DNA of 64,000 nt from Epithemia pelagica (Eukaryota; Bacillariophyta; Bacillariophyceae; Surirellales; Surirellaceae): NCBI GenBank assembly GCA_946965045.2, contig OX337239.1, positions 1,178,001 to 1,242,000 on the forward strand, in the 5' to 3' direction. Within the stretch, counting starts at the first letter, position 1. Each line of letters opens with the position of its first letter. The notes below the pieces were generated by a model that worked only from the letters and a program-made list of their open reading frames with translations, searched no databases and was not told where the DNA came from. The translations under genes were made by a program, and so were the position numbers. Below are positions 1 to 10,300 of this stretch, piece by piece.

Positions 1-1942
1 AAAAATGATTCGAGTCATAATCCGTCCAGAACCATGGAAAGGTTGTGCTTGGTTTTGCAGTGGATGCTGATGAACTGGCCGTTTTGGACGACGAAGAGGT
101 CGACACATGCTTGTCCGAAGGAGTCTTGGTGGAAGATCGTCGACTTCGTCGGCGGGACGATGACAAAGAACTCGGTTTGGTGGAAGATATTGATTCTTGT
201 TCTTGCGAGGATGGTCGTCGTTTCTGCCTCCATTGCGTTGGCAAAAAGGCACCATCAGCATCTTCAACGTAATTGCGCAATCGATAATTCTTTTGCGGAT
301 GTCTCAATTTGTTCAACGCTCTAGCTTCCACCAACCGTACCCGATCTCGCGACATGTTCAAGGCCCGTGCGGTATCTGCCACAGTAGTACCCAAACTAAA
401 CGGACCAGGCGTTTTGTGTGATGGTTGCTGTTGTTGCAAGCCTCCGGTCGACTGACAAAATCCAAAACGATGCCATATCACTTGGCGTTCGATCGGGGAC
501 AGTTCGGTTTCCATGACGTGCCAAATATCTTGTTGCATGGCATCGTATTGGGCCGCTTCTTCGGGTGTAGGACAATCACTGGCCACCAGGTCACCCAGTG
601 TCGTGGTCGTCGTACTACTAGACGCAGTGGCACTGGCGGATGTGGAACTGCTGCTTGAAGTCGCCGAGCTACCACGTACAGCACCGGAACTGCTGCCACC
701 ACCACTGCTTGACTGTTTCGGTCCAGCAGGAAGTGGAGCTTCGAGGGACACAACATTGCGGGACGATTCTTGGTACCGACGAAGACGTTCTTCAGATAAT
801 CCAACACGTTGGGCCACAAGAGCCGAAAAAGACTCCGCCGAATGTTCATTCTTGTTGTCGTTGTTTTTCGGGCCGCGCCGAGAGGATTGTTGTTGCTCTT
901 GCAAGAGTTCCAATCGAGCGCGTCGAACTTTGCGCAACAACCCATGAACATGAGCGGGTAACCGAATGGCCCTTCCAATATCGCAGGCGGCTCGTCCAAT
1001 GCGTTGTCGAATCCAGTAGACGGCATAGGTGGAAAATCGAACGCCCTTGGTCGGACAAAACCGTTCGGCCGCTTCCAGTATACCGAGATTGCCCTCCTGA
1101 ATCAAATCGTGAACCGTCAAAATGGTTCCGACACTACCGGGTTCCATGCGCATGGCGTGTTGGAGATTGGAATAATGCTTCTTGGCCAAACTGGTGACCA
1201 ATCCGCCATTGGCAGTACACAAGGCCGTTCGGGCCGCTTGTCCCTTGTGCAAGACCAAGCGCAACTGGATAACCAAGGCGCGGTCCGTCGGGGTTGTCGA
1301 GGACGTCAAGGTGGCATTCGCCTCTTGCGCTCGTCGCCAGGCCTGAGCCCATTGTAACTCTGAAAGAGTTGTCATTGGTTTTTCTTGTTGCTGGACCAAC
1401 TCGTCACGCAGCCGAATGGCTTGTCGCATGGTTCTCAAATCTAAAACATATTGCACTTCTTGCTCACGTGTCAAAAATTTGGTCTTCTTCTGTGTCCTTG
1501 CTTTCTTTTGATTAATGCTGTTGGATGACAAGGATTGGACGCGCATGGTTTGCTTCTTCTTCCTCAAAGAACTTGATGACACCGCACTTTTCGTCGTAGT
1601 TCTTCTTGGTCTTGTTGTCGTGGTCCACTCTGGACTGGAAGAAAACTGGGAGGACGGTCGCGATTGTCCCGGTTGCAAGGGTTGAATTTGTCGAATCACC
1701 TGCACATCTCCAGCATCGTCGATCGGAGAGGTAGGCGAAGTCTTGGTTGTGGGAGAAGAAGAAGAACAAGATGACGGATCAATCAAGACATTGTTTGCCA
1801 AGAGAGGTGTCGTTTGAGGCGATTGAAAAGCAAGACTGGAGCTCGCCAGTAGGTGCAGTAGAAACAAGGAAATAGCCAAGCTTTTACCAGGACGGATATT
1901 GATTGCTATGGTTTGGGAGACTCTTGCTTGACAGGAAGTCAT
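1..1942 (-). CDS. Plastid-targeted sigma-70 family RNA polymerase sigma factor (3' end outside window)
   Basis: Nucleus-encoded sigma factor that should direct the plastid-encoded, bacterial-type RNA polymerase to promoters. The frame is open from an ATG at 1942 to the window edge (647 codons, no intron), so the C-terminus is missing. The N-terminus has a hydrophobic signal (SLAISLFLLHLLASSS) ending in LAFQSP; Phe after the cleavage Ala is the diatom plastid-import signature. After a Ser/Thr-rich linker come sigma region 2 (NGGLVTSLAKKHY near residue 245, HDLIQEGNLGILEAAERF near 270, FSTYAVYWIRQRIGRA near 300) and the helix-turn-helix of region 4.2 (TVADTARALNMSRDRVRLVE, about residues 519-538). 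A Ser/Gly-rich insert lies between them. The tail beyond region 4 is basic and Ser-rich. Family assignment is strong; compartment is inferred from the leader. Confidence 0.93.
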   Translation of the reverse strand, partial: MTSCQARVSQTIAINIRPGKSLAISLFLLHLLASSSLAFQSPQTTPLLANNVLIDPSSCSSSSPTTKTSPTSPIDDAGDVQVIRQIQPLQPGQSRPSSQFSSSPEWTTTTRPRRTTTKSAVSSSSLRKKKQTMRVQSLSSNSINQKKARTQKKTKFLTREQEVQYVLDLRTMRQAIRLRDELVQQQEKPMTTLSELQWAQAWRRAQEANATLTSSTTPTDRALVIQLRLVLHKGQAARTALCTANGGLVTSLAKKHYSNLQHAMRMEPGSVGTILTVHDLIQEGNLGILEAAERFCPTKGVRFSTYAVYWIRQRIGRAACDIGRAIRLPAHVHGLLRKVRRARLELLQEQQQSSRRGPKNNDNKNEHSAESFSALVAQRVGLSEERLRRYQESSRNVVSLEAPLPAGPKQSSSGGGSSSGAVRGSSATSSSSSTSASATASSSTTTTTLGDLVASDCPTPEEAAQYDAMQQDIWHVMETELSPIERQVIWHRFGFCQSTGGLQQQQPSHKTPGPFSLGTTVADTARALNMSRDRVRLVEARALNKLRHPQKNYRLRNYVEDADGAFLPTQWRQKRRPSSQEQESISSTKPSSLSSSRRRSRRSSTKTPSDKHVSTSSSSKTASSSASTAKPSTTFPWFWTDYDSNHF

Positions 1943-2613
1943 TGTAGTGATAATTTCTGCTTGATGCAATAATGTGAAACAGATATGTGAAGTCAAGAAA
2001 GGAAAGCGATTCAGAGACTTTAGAATGAGACCGGATCAATACTCTTGAAACGTAGCAGCAACTGTCAATGTGGGTACACGATGCGTGTTCCTTGTTCCTT
2101 GCGGTTGTCGGTTGCGTGCCAGAATGTGCAAGCCAAGAGACCTGTCTGCTTGTTTTTTTGGATGCTGGGGATGGGTGTATTTGCGAAGCAAGAGTTACTG
2201 TGATGGTGCCACTACGGGGCAATCAACTTGATTGGTCCGAGGCGAAAAACTACGTACGCGACGACGAATCTCGTGAGCTTGGGAGAATCTTTCTGTTCAG
2301 AGTGCCTGTTGTTGCTGCGTGTTTGTCGCAGGGGATGTTTGATTGGTCCAACAAGAGATACGTAAGAGGGGACTACAGTCGATCCAAGAGTACCCCGTTC
2401 GTTGCAGTTCGTTCTGGTCGCACTTTCCCTTGGACACGTGGGTCTGTGCGTGCCACTTCCACTCCACGTCGTGACTCGTGACATTCATGTTTCGCGTGGT
2501 GGCCAGGGGCCGTGGCCAGTGGCCACCGACTCACGTCTGTCTGTATGACGGGTACCCATCCCAGGTGGGGCTACCTCTACTTCCAATCCGAGATGGCCTA
2601 CAATAGGGTAGCC
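1943..2613. promoter_or_regulatory. Upstream region of the sigma factor gene, bounded by a transposon
   Basis: No convincing coding sequence; the ORFs here have no recognisable domain. It holds two CCAAT-like boxes in the same context (GATTGGTCC at 2230 and 2341) and a GC-rich inverted repeat built from GGTGGCCA/TGGCCACC at about 2497-2527. The piggyBac element starts 671 bp above the sigma factor ATG, so distal promoter sequence may have been displaced. Confidence 0.4.
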
Positions 2614-2623
2614 TTAACGCCAT
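2614..2623 (+). repeat. Left terminal inverted repeat of piggyBac element 1
   Basis: TTAACGCCAT, continuing TTCG as in the left end of element 2. It pairs with its reverse complement at 6890-6899. Confidence 0.85.
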
Positions 2624-2662
2624 TCGCCTTGAGGCCGTGTTAGCACTTTTCGAGGACCATCT

Positions 2663-2718
2663 GTGCACCTCGATTTGACATACCTCGAGGTGCAATGATC
2701 CTCGTTTGGTGCACCTCG
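2663..2718. repeat. Left subterminal repeats of piggyBac element 1
   Basis: GTGCACCTCG at 2663 and 2709 and the inverted form CGAGGTGCA at 2686. The same motif recurs at the other end of the element and is absent from element 2. Subterminal repeats of this sort are normally transposase binding sites, so these are candidate binding sites for this element's own transposase. Confidence 0.7.
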
Positions 2719-2820
2719 CTGCTTATATCAAAATTAAAACCACACTTCGTTAGAGTTAACCAATCTGTCATTTTTTTCTCGTCACGTTGTCTTACGTCTC
2801 ATTCATTGCAGAACTTCAGC

Positions 2821-3384
2821 ATGTCATTCTCTGCTCCTGATTGCATTTCATCCACCTCCATGCCGGATGCCATCCCTGTTTACTCCAGTGCTCCGGAGTT
2901 TTACGAGGAAACTCGCGGCGAATGCGAGGCAGTTTGCCTCATGATGTCATCGGACGATGTCTGCATCGTCACCCCCGAAGGTGTTGTTTCCGACAAGCTT
3001 GATCGAGTGTACAAGACGCGTTTTGTGAAAGAAGACTGTTGCTTCGACAATGAACAAGCCGTGTTCGAAGCTGTCTCAAAGAATCTTGGATCAAAACACG
3101 AAGGCCGCCCTGTGTTTTGGCAACAAGTCTGCGCGGAATGCAAGCAAGACCCATGTGTGATCTTCCAGCATGGGTCTTTTATATATTCCATCCACATGCA
3201 TCTCCAGAAGCGCAACAAAACGAATCGCGAAATTCGTTTTCAGTTGTATCGCCGTCTCTCTCGAACTCTCCATGGAGAGCTTGGCCGTGGAAACCGCCGG
3301 CCTCTTCCTCCCTGTCTAGTTCGATTCGTCCGTGACATTCTACCGAATGAAGACGGAGAGGCTTATGTTGGTTTTCGTGCGTAA
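2821..3384 (+). CDS. Accessory protein of piggyBac element 1 (unknown family)
   Basis: A 187-aa protein inside the transposon, convergent with the transposase. I do not recognise a named domain. The C-terminal half is clearly homologous to the second gene of piggyBac element 2: a W-x2-VC-x2-CK-x3-PC motif (VCAECKQDPC), a basic NREIRFQLYRRL segment, LGRGNRRPLPPCL, then FVRDILPNEDGEAYVGF. The Cys cluster (C-x2-C-x4-C plus His) could bind zinc. The ATG at 2821 was chosen because the reading frame upstream crosses the subterminal repeats; an acceptor-like TCATTCATTGCAG ends at 2813, so a 5' UTR intron is possible. Being kept open in two diverged elements argues for selection. A role in DNA binding, regulation or target choice is speculation. 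Confidence 0.75.
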   Translation: MSFSAPDCISSTSMPDAIPVYSSAPEFYEETRGECEAVCLMMSSDDVCIVTPEGVVSDKLDRVYKTRFVKEDCCFDNEQAVFEAVSKNLGSKHEGRPVFWQQVCAECKQDPCVIFQHGSFIYSIHMHLQKRNKTNREIRFQLYRRLSRTLHGELGRGNRRPLPPCLVRFVRDILPNEDGEAYVGFRA

Positions 3385-3426
3385 ATATAGACCATGACTC
3401 TACATTGATACTTAGTCAAACTATTC

Positions 3427-6400
3427 TTACATTTCCACAATCTCATTTTCTTCGTCATCATCGTCATCATCATCACTTCGTCCTGATTGTAATTGTCGCT
3501 CATTATTCGCTGTGCCATTTCGACTACCTTGTTGACTGACATTTTGTCCTGATTGTGATTGTCCCTCATTATTTGTTGTGCCATTTTCACTACCTTCTTG
3601 GCTGGCCTCACGGTTGTCTACGATGTCGGACAGATCGTCAGTACTCTCCGACCGCTTCCGTCTCCTTGCTCCCAATCTCCCCACTTCCTTCAAACCGTGC
3701 GCCCTGCGAATTTCAGAGATTACAGGATGTCCCCTGTTGATAGTATAATCATATCGTCCACTAGCGTTGGTCATGAAACATTGCCGACCTGTTTCAGAAT
3801 GTAAAATTTCGAAACAGGTCATGCCATCAAATACCGGATGGCTGTGTATCTTCCACCCCTTTGCAGCTCTATCCTTCGAATGTGCTAGATGGGCCACTAG
3901 GCCACATTTCGCGCATCTACCAACGTTGGAGTACATCCCACCCATTGGCAGCTTCCCCTTCAACCATCGATATTCCATCATACAAACGTTGCATCTTGCC
4001 CGGCCTTTAATCTCTATCGGAACATGACCATCCGAACACTGTTGGTTGTTGTGAATTGTGGGATTCCTAGGGATGTAATCGACCACTGGTTCGTAGTCCA
4101 ACATACTTTGGGCAATTATTGTGTAGAAGCCGTGTCTTGTCAAGCGCTTTCTCCTTCCCCGTACTGGCTGCTCATCGCATGACAAATTCCATGCGATGTA
4201 GGCATTCAAAAGTGTAACGTCGGCAATTCCAAGGTAGACCTTTTTGTACCATTTCTTGTAGTGGCTTCGTTGTGAGAATCCCCCTCCATGACCCCTCATC
4301 TGGTCTCCCTTGTCTACGGATCCCATGTTCATTTGGTATCGGATCAATGGGTTGGGGCAATTCAATTCCTTTTTTTGTGAACCGACTTGTCTGCGAACAA
4401 CAGAGTGGCCAGTATCTTCTACACTCGACACAAAAGAAACGACCTTGCTGTCGACCCACTGCCCACAAACAATCCCATTTACAGCATCATGGACCACCTT
4501 GAAGGAACCGCGATTGTTCTTGGACTTGGACAAGTTCATATGTGTCTTGTCCCAACCTTTTCTATTTGACCGACAAGTTCCTGTTGAGAAGCAGTTAAAT
4601 CTCTCCCTGAGTATAACAGCAAGTTGGGGTGACATATACCTGTTGTCCATGCTTATATGATGCATCCCCTCTGTCTCTTTATGCAAACCTAGGGCATAAG
4701 CCGCATTGAGAACAGCCTTCATAGTCGTAGGAAATCGGTGTATACTGGGCCGGATGTACGAATTTGTCGCGTTCTTCCCCTGGTACACGTCCAAGTGTAG
4801 GATCGCATAATTGGCCGACGACGCCATGATGAAGAAGTCGACTCTAAACTTTTGGGGCTTATCTTTGTTGAACTGTCTGACCGGGCATTGTCGTGACCGA
4901 CAACCGATCCCCCCTTCGTCGAATGCAAGATCAGTTGGTACGTAGAAAGTCTTGCGTGCCGTCTCATTCAGTTGGTTTATGAGTAGTCGTAGTTGGTAGC
5001 ACTTGTCTCCCCCAGCTGCCGCTACCATTTTGTTTTCTGGATGGAATGCTCCCCTTATCTGCCTAAATCGATTGAGACTCATGTACTTCACGGCAAAACC
5101 TTTCGTTCCTTCGATTTCTATCGGAGGTACGTCCGGAGAAACATTGTACGTTTGATTGGTGGTTTGAAAGTAGGCAGTGTAGCCCCCACCATCTACCGGT
5201 TTCAGGGACATCATAAGTAGGATCCCCAAAAACCGATACATCTCTTGGATTGTCACGTCAGTCCACTTTTGCGAGTGGTAGTATCCATTCCGAGAAGCCT
5301 GTCTTAGCTTCAAGTGCGAATGATAATACTCATTCGTCGAGGCCGTAAGCTTTCTTATTATCGCGTCATTCAGCCCCCCACACCGTTGAAAGCATTCAAA
5401 CGGAGTGGAAAACGTATTCGATACTCCGGGCCGCAGGTTTTTCCCACCAGTATACATTGATTTATGACGTTGGTCGGTCCCAATGAAATTGTAACCCGGT
5501 GGGCTATCACGTTCCACGTACTTGAACACCAGACTCTGCAGAGTTTCAAGCAATGTTGTTCGGTCGTCGCTCGTTGATCCGTCGCCATTGTTTTCTTGTG
5601 CATTGTTTGTGTCGGCTTGGTTGGAATTCCCAGCAACAGGAGGTGGGTCCTCGTCTTCAGATACACCGCTGTCATCTTCGAAAACATCACCCGGTCGACT
5701 GTCATCATCACTTTTTTCATCGTATGCTTCCTCGTCGGAAGTATCCGATAGTACCTCTCCTTCATCGGCTCGCAGTGCACGTCGTGTCGTCCGGCGGTCG
5801 ACATGTTGCTGCGGTTGGATTGTTGCCTGGTTTTCTTGTGTCGCAAGGGGCGACTCATCAGGAATCATTGTTCGCAGTGTCGCTCTGCCTTGGGCGCGCA
5901 CAGTCTCCGATGGGGTGTCTTCGTTGTTGTTATGGTCTCCATTCGATTGTCGTCGGGCAGACAATCCGGTGGTTTGTGTTAATGGACTACGGACTTGGAC
6001 TTGGTTACCAACCACGGTGGGAATGCCTGGAGGGTTGTTGCTCTGTGGTTGCTGTGTCGTTGAAAAAGATTTCCAGTCAGCGATATACTTTTTCAAAAGA
6101 TTTTTCGTGGACTCTGTCGAAGTAAAGGAGGTGGACGACCATTCTAAGGGAATGTGTTCGTCCTGATGCCACTCAATCAGGAACATATAGTTGTTGCGTT
6201 TAGCCGGACAAGACACAATTCTTCCCGACAGCATATAAGGATTGGAAGAGGATCGGTCTGGAAATTTCGAAAGCAAGGAGTTCAAGAACTCGGACCTCAG
6301 CCAAAAGGTATGTGGCGCTCGTATTTTTTGCTTGGCGAATGAAAACCGATTCCTGCTCTGTTTCTGTCTGTTTTCTTGTTCAGGAGGACTTGGTTGTGCA

Positions 6401-6528
6401 GGACGACAATGTTGCTCTGGAGGGCGTTCTTCTGACGGGGGTTGCAGTGTAGGAGGACGAGTTTCGTCTTGAGTAATAACGACAGGGGTCTCATTTTGAG
6501 ATTCGTCTGGACCAGCGGCAGCAGACAT
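3427..6528 (-). CDS. piggyBac-type transposase (DDE_Tnp_1_7)
   Basis: Transposase of element 1, 1033 aa, intronless. The ATG at 6528 (MSAAAGP) is the first in frame. Order of parts: Pro/Gln-rich leader; a domain of about 90 aa (FSFAKQKIRAPHTFWL … YMFLIEWHQDEHIPLEW) shared with the other element; a long acidic disordered stretch; then the RNase H-like catalytic domain. The catalytic Asp pattern of piggyBac is present: LAFDEGG (D537), ISMDNRY (D628) and VDKGD (D739 and D742). A Cys-rich C-terminal domain follows (CNVCMMEYRW … GRCAKCGLVAH) and the protein ends in an Asp/Glu run. At over 1000 aa it is much longer than insect piggyBac transposase (about 600 aa), mostly through the N-terminal extension. 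No frameshift or stop is seen. Confidence 0.95.
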   Translation of the reverse strand: MSAAAGPDESQNETPVVITQDETRPPTLQPPSEERPPEQHCRPAQPSPPEQENRQKQSRNRFSFAKQKIRAPHTFWLRSEFLNSLLSKFPDRSSSNPYMLSGRIVSCPAKRNNYMFLIEWHQDEHIPLEWSSTSFTSTESTKNLLKKYIADWKSFSTTQQPQSNNPPGIPTVVGNQVQVRSPLTQTTGLSARRQSNGDHNNNEDTPSETVRAQGRATLRTMIPDESPLATQENQATIQPQQHVDRRTTRRALRADEGEVLSDTSDEEAYDEKSDDDSRPGDVFEDDSGVSEDEDPPPVAGNSNQADTNNAQENNGDGSTSDDRTTLLETLQSLVFKYVERDSPPGYNFIGTDQRHKSMYTGGKNLRPGVSNTFSTPFECFQRCGGLNDAIIRKLTASTNEYYHSHLKLRQASRNGYYHSQKWTDVTIQEMYRFLGILLMMSLKPVDGGGYTAYFQTTNQTYNVSPDVPPIEIEGTKGFAVKYMSLNRFRQIRGAFHPENKMVAAAGGDKCYQLRLLINQLNETARKTFYVPTDLAFDEGGIGCRSRQCPVRQFNKDKPQKFRVDFFIMASSANYAILHLDVYQGKNATNSYIRPSIHRFPTTMKAVLNAAYALGLHKETEGMHHISMDNRYMSPQLAVILRERFNCFSTGTCRSNRKGWDKTHMNLSKSKNNRGSFKVVHDAVNGIVCGQWVDSKVVSFVSSVEDTGHSVVRRQVGSQKKELNCPNPLIRYQMNMGSVDKGDQMRGHGGGFSQRSHYKKWYKKVYLGIADVTLLNAYIAWNLSCDEQPVRGRRKRLTRHGFYTIIAQSMLDYEPVVDYIPRNPTIHNNQQCSDGHVPIEIKGRARCNVCMMEYRWLKGKLPMGGMYSNVGRCAKCGLVAHLAHSKDRAAKGWKIHSHPVFDGMTCFEILHSETGRQCFMTNASGRYDYTINRGHPVISEIRRAHGLKEVGRLGARRRKRSESTDDLSDIVDNREASQEGSENGTTNNEGQSQSGQNVSQQGSRNGTANNERQLQSGRSDDDDDDDEENEIVEM

Positions 6529-6830
6529 TGGCGAACGATCAGTTACAACACTGTACAAATCGAATATTGGTTGTTGAAGACAACTAGTGGGTGGTACTTC
6601 TGCTTGGTCAGGTACAACGCAATGTCGAGACAGTCGTCGGGGTCTGAAACGAGGGACGAAAACTGAGGCAAGATGCCGATTCTTTTCTGGGAAATTTCAC
6701 GATGATGCAGTCAGAATTCAACTATAGTGTCTTAGAGTAAAATTTTCGTAATTTCATGCTCTATCGTTTGGAATGAGTCTTTGTCATGATAAGGAGGTAT
6801 AGAAAGAGATATGGATGATAATATGAGAGG

Positions 6831-6882
6831 GAGGTGCGTATGTGCACCTCGTTTTGTTTGGGAGGTGCATATGTGCACCTCG
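6831..6882. repeat. Right subterminal repeats of piggyBac element 1
   Basis: Two near-palindromic units, 6831-6851 and 6861-6882, each of the form GAGGTGC…GTGCACCTCG. They match the left subterminal motif. Confidence 0.75.
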
Positions 6883-6889
6883 ATGTTGT

Positions 6890-6899
6890 ATGGCGTTAA
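6890..6899 (-). repeat. Right terminal inverted repeat of piggyBac element 1
   Basis: ATGGCGTTAA, reverse complement of the left end; the final TTAA is the duplicated target. Confidence 0.85.
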
Positions 6900-6988
6900 C
6901 GTTATGATCCTACTCCCTCTGGACCGTAATTGTGTAGCGCGCGACCAACAAGTAAAATTAGTCGCCTTAACGCCATTCGTAATCGGGC

Positions 6989-7044
6989 AGTAAATACACT
7001 ACTCGCATAATTTTGAGTAGTAAATACACTACTCGCTTAATTTC
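6989..7044. repeat. Left subterminal repeats of piggyBac element 2
   Basis: A direct repeat with core TAAATACACTACTCGC at 6991 and 7021, each copy followed by (A/T)TAATTT. The inverted form (TTATGCGAGTAGTAAATT) lies at about 11557-11574 in the right end. Candidate transposase binding sites. Confidence 0.7.
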
Positions 7045-7325
7045 CTTTCCACCCTACGTCGTCAATATCCACGTCATCTCTTTTTTGACCCGTCATTCTG
7101 ATAGATCTCGTCATTTGGAGCGTTTTGGTATATGACACCCTACACTAATTCTCAAGTTGTGATGGTCGTTTCCTCGTTCAAAAAATCGCTACTTTCCCTC
7201 ATTTTTCTTCCTTGACGATAGAGGTCCGACTTTGACCATAACTCCTACATTCTAAAAGTCGTTTCGAGTGTCGGCAATCTCCATTCAAGTCCATAATAAC
7301 ATCAAGAAGTGGTGTACGGAAGGAT

Positions 7326-10300
7326 ATGTCGTCAACCTCGACCAATTCGGCCGGAGAGACCCAAACGTCACAGAGTGCATACTCTCAGTCGTTACTCGAT
7401 TCATCTCAAGAAGCCAACGAATCAAGTCAAGCATCCTCCAGACCAGTTTCTGTTCCTACGCGACGACAGCCACAACAACGCAATCGGTTCTCCTACGCAA
7501 GAAGAAAGTTGATCGCTCCACATTCATTCTGGCTCGATCGGAATTTTCTCAACCGGTTCACTGCCACATTTCCTGGTCGAACAGTGAGCGCGCCGTTGTT
7601 GCTTCAGGGACAGATCCAAGCCTGTCCAACGAACAAGAATGGAAACGTTTATGTTGTATTTTGGAACCAAGCTGACCACCCAAATCTTGATCCAGCTTGG
7701 GTATGCCGTCATTACCCGTCGACCCAGTATTTCAAGGATCTCCTCAAAGACTACATCTCTGCCTACGACGATTGCAAACGTCGTCAGGATTCGACGGGAA
7801 ATACCTCTACGACCAACAACAACAACGCCGCTCCGGATTCTCGTCGTAACCAATTGTCTCCAACCGCCAATAATACACAACAAACTTCCACCACCTTGAC
7901 CCAGACCGACAATACACAGCCAACTTTGAACCAAGTCACGCAGACAAACAATACACAGCAGCTTTCGATGTCTTCGACCCGTGGCAATAATCGGGAAAGT
8001 GAAACCCCACTTTCGCACGATTCCAATGAACCTGATTTGCCTTCTCCCCAAGATGACGACAATTCTGATAACCAAGACATCCCATCGACAATTGAAAGGG
8101 CCCAACGTCGCGCTCAACTCCGAACTGCAGCTGCAGAAGATGGGTCACCTGCTCTGTCCAATCTCACAGACAACCAGCCAAGTCAAGGCATTACAGGCAA
8201 CACACCTCCAACCAATCCTGACTCTCGTCCCATACGCCTTTTTGGGAGCGGCAGTACTGTCACTAATGGAGAATCTGGTACCGCGACAGAGAACGCGTCA
8301 ATGCCTAGTCGGCGACTTCGACGACGACCCAATGACACAGAGGACTCAAGTGATTCTGAATCGGACGAAGATGGAGCGGACCCAGACGACGATTTGGAAC
8401 AAGACGAACAAGTTCCACGCCCAGACAATCCACTGGAGGACCAGAATGATTCGGACGATGAGGATGAAGAGGAAACTGAAGAAACACCCCCTCCCGTGCC
8501 CCCTCCACAACAAAACACAAATGCAGCACAACAAAACACAAATGAGACGAATGAGAACAACCAACCAGAACAAACCATTCGTCAACTCATGGATGCGTTG
8601 GTATTTTCATATCAAGAGACAGAACTTTCGGCTGAACCTACCGAATGGATTGGAAAAGACGCGAATCATCGTTCCATGTACAGTGGACCAGATGGTCTCA
8701 GGAATGGAGTTAGTGACAACTTTACCAATCCATACCAATGTTTCCAGTTTGTTGGTGGCCTGTCAAACTCGCTGATAGCAGATATGGCAACTGCTACGAA
8801 TGTTTATTTCCACGAGAAGATAAAACCAAACCTGGTGTCTCGTCGTGGATACTACCACTCACAAAAGTGGCAGAATGTCACTCTCGAAGAGATGACGAGA
8901 TTTCTAGGGATCATCCTGATGATGTCCCTTCGTCCCGTCGACGGAGGAGGATACGGTGCATATTTTCAAACTACAAATCGCATGTATAATGTCGGGGCCG
9001 GCCAACCGGCTATTGAAATCAAAGATAGCGCAGGATGGGCCAGTCAATATATGAAGTTAGCACGTTTCCGTCAGATTCGGGGGGCTTTCCACTTCGAGGA
9101 GAGTCCAAGCAGGCGTGGTGGTGACAAATGCCATCAGTTACGGAAGTTGATCACAGCCCTCAACGCAGCTTCAAAACGTAGCTTCCGGATCCCCAAAGAC
9201 ATGGCGTTCGACGAAGGTGGCATTGGATGCAGGTCACGGTACTGTCCGGTGAGACAGTATAACAAAGATAAACCCCAGAAGTTTCGGGTTGATTTTTTTA
9301 TATTGTCTTCTTCTTCCACCTACGCAATTCTTCATCTGGACGTTTATCAAGGAAAAAACACGTCCAATGCCTACATACGGCCGGAAGCTAAACAGCTCCC
9401 TACTACCATGAAGGCAGTCGTCAACGCCTGTTACGCATTGGGCATCCACAAGTTGACAGATGGTTACCGGCATCTGTCGATGGACAATCGATACGCTGCT
9501 CCGAAGTTGGCGGTCATCCTCCGCGACCGGCTCCGTCTTTTTTCCACTGGGACATGTCGGGCCAATAGGATTGGTTGGAATCGAACCAAGTTGAATTTGA
9601 AGCGGACAAAGACAAATCGGGGTAATTGCATCTTGTTTCATGACCCGGTGAATGGGCTCATCTTCGGGCAGTGGGTGGATTCGAAAACGGTGAACTTCGT
9701 AAGTTCCTACGAAGATTCTGGAAGTGGGATCGTCCTCCGCCAAGTGGGCAGTCAAAAAGTGGAGTTTGTTTGCCCTGTACCGCTTATACGGTACCAAATG
9801 AATATGGGCGGCGTTGATAATGGTGACCAGATGAGGTTTCAGTTCGGAGGATTTGCAACCCATTCACACTTCAAGAAATGGTATAAGAAATCTGGCTTCG
9901 CTGTGATTGATTGTATGCTACTCAACAGTTATATTGCTTGGAACCTTGCAGCAGGCAATCGTCCTCGTTCCCGTAAAACGAAGTTGTCGCGGCATGCATT
10001 TTACACAATCATTGCCCAAACAATGTGCAGCTACGTCGCTCCTCAGGAAGTAGATGCTTTGGCTCGTCGGACAAGAAACAACAACGAATCAACATGTAAC
10101 GATGGGCACTACCCAGTGGCGGTAGAAAGCAACAAACAAGTTGGATGTGCTGTGTGTATGCTGGAATATAGATGGAAGAAGCAAGAACTTAAGATGGGTG
10201 GGTTATTCAAGAACGTTGGGAGATGCGTCAAGTGTGGGATTGCGGCCCACACGGTGGCTTGCCAACACAAAGGAGAAGAAGGCTGGAAAATCCACAACCG

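Larger units (their letters stand above)
2614..6899. mobile_element. piggyBac-like transposon 1 (4286 bp, intact)
   Basis: Bounded on both sides by the piggyBac target TTAA (2614-2617 and 6896-6899), with terminal inverted repeats TTAACGCCAT. It contains two convergent genes: an accessory protein on the plus strand (2821-3384) and a DDE_Tnp_1_7 transposase on the minus strand (3427-6528), with 42 bp between their stops. Both ends carry repeated GTGCACCTC motifs. Ends and both ORFs are intact, so the copy may be young or active. Boundaries are read directly; activity is inference. Confidence 0.9.

Noticed and set aside
2068-2481. 137-codon plus-strand frame upstream of the sigma factor
   Set aside because: Contains CCAAT-type repeats and no domain; better explained as promoter DNA.
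5522-6166. Long plus-strand frames opposite the element 1 transposase
   Set aside because: Antisense to a confident transposase; Ser-rich composition comes from the complementary codons, with no domain.
7524-8578. Minus-strand frames opposite the element 2 transposase
   Set aside because: They mirror the low-complexity coding strand and have no start context or homology.
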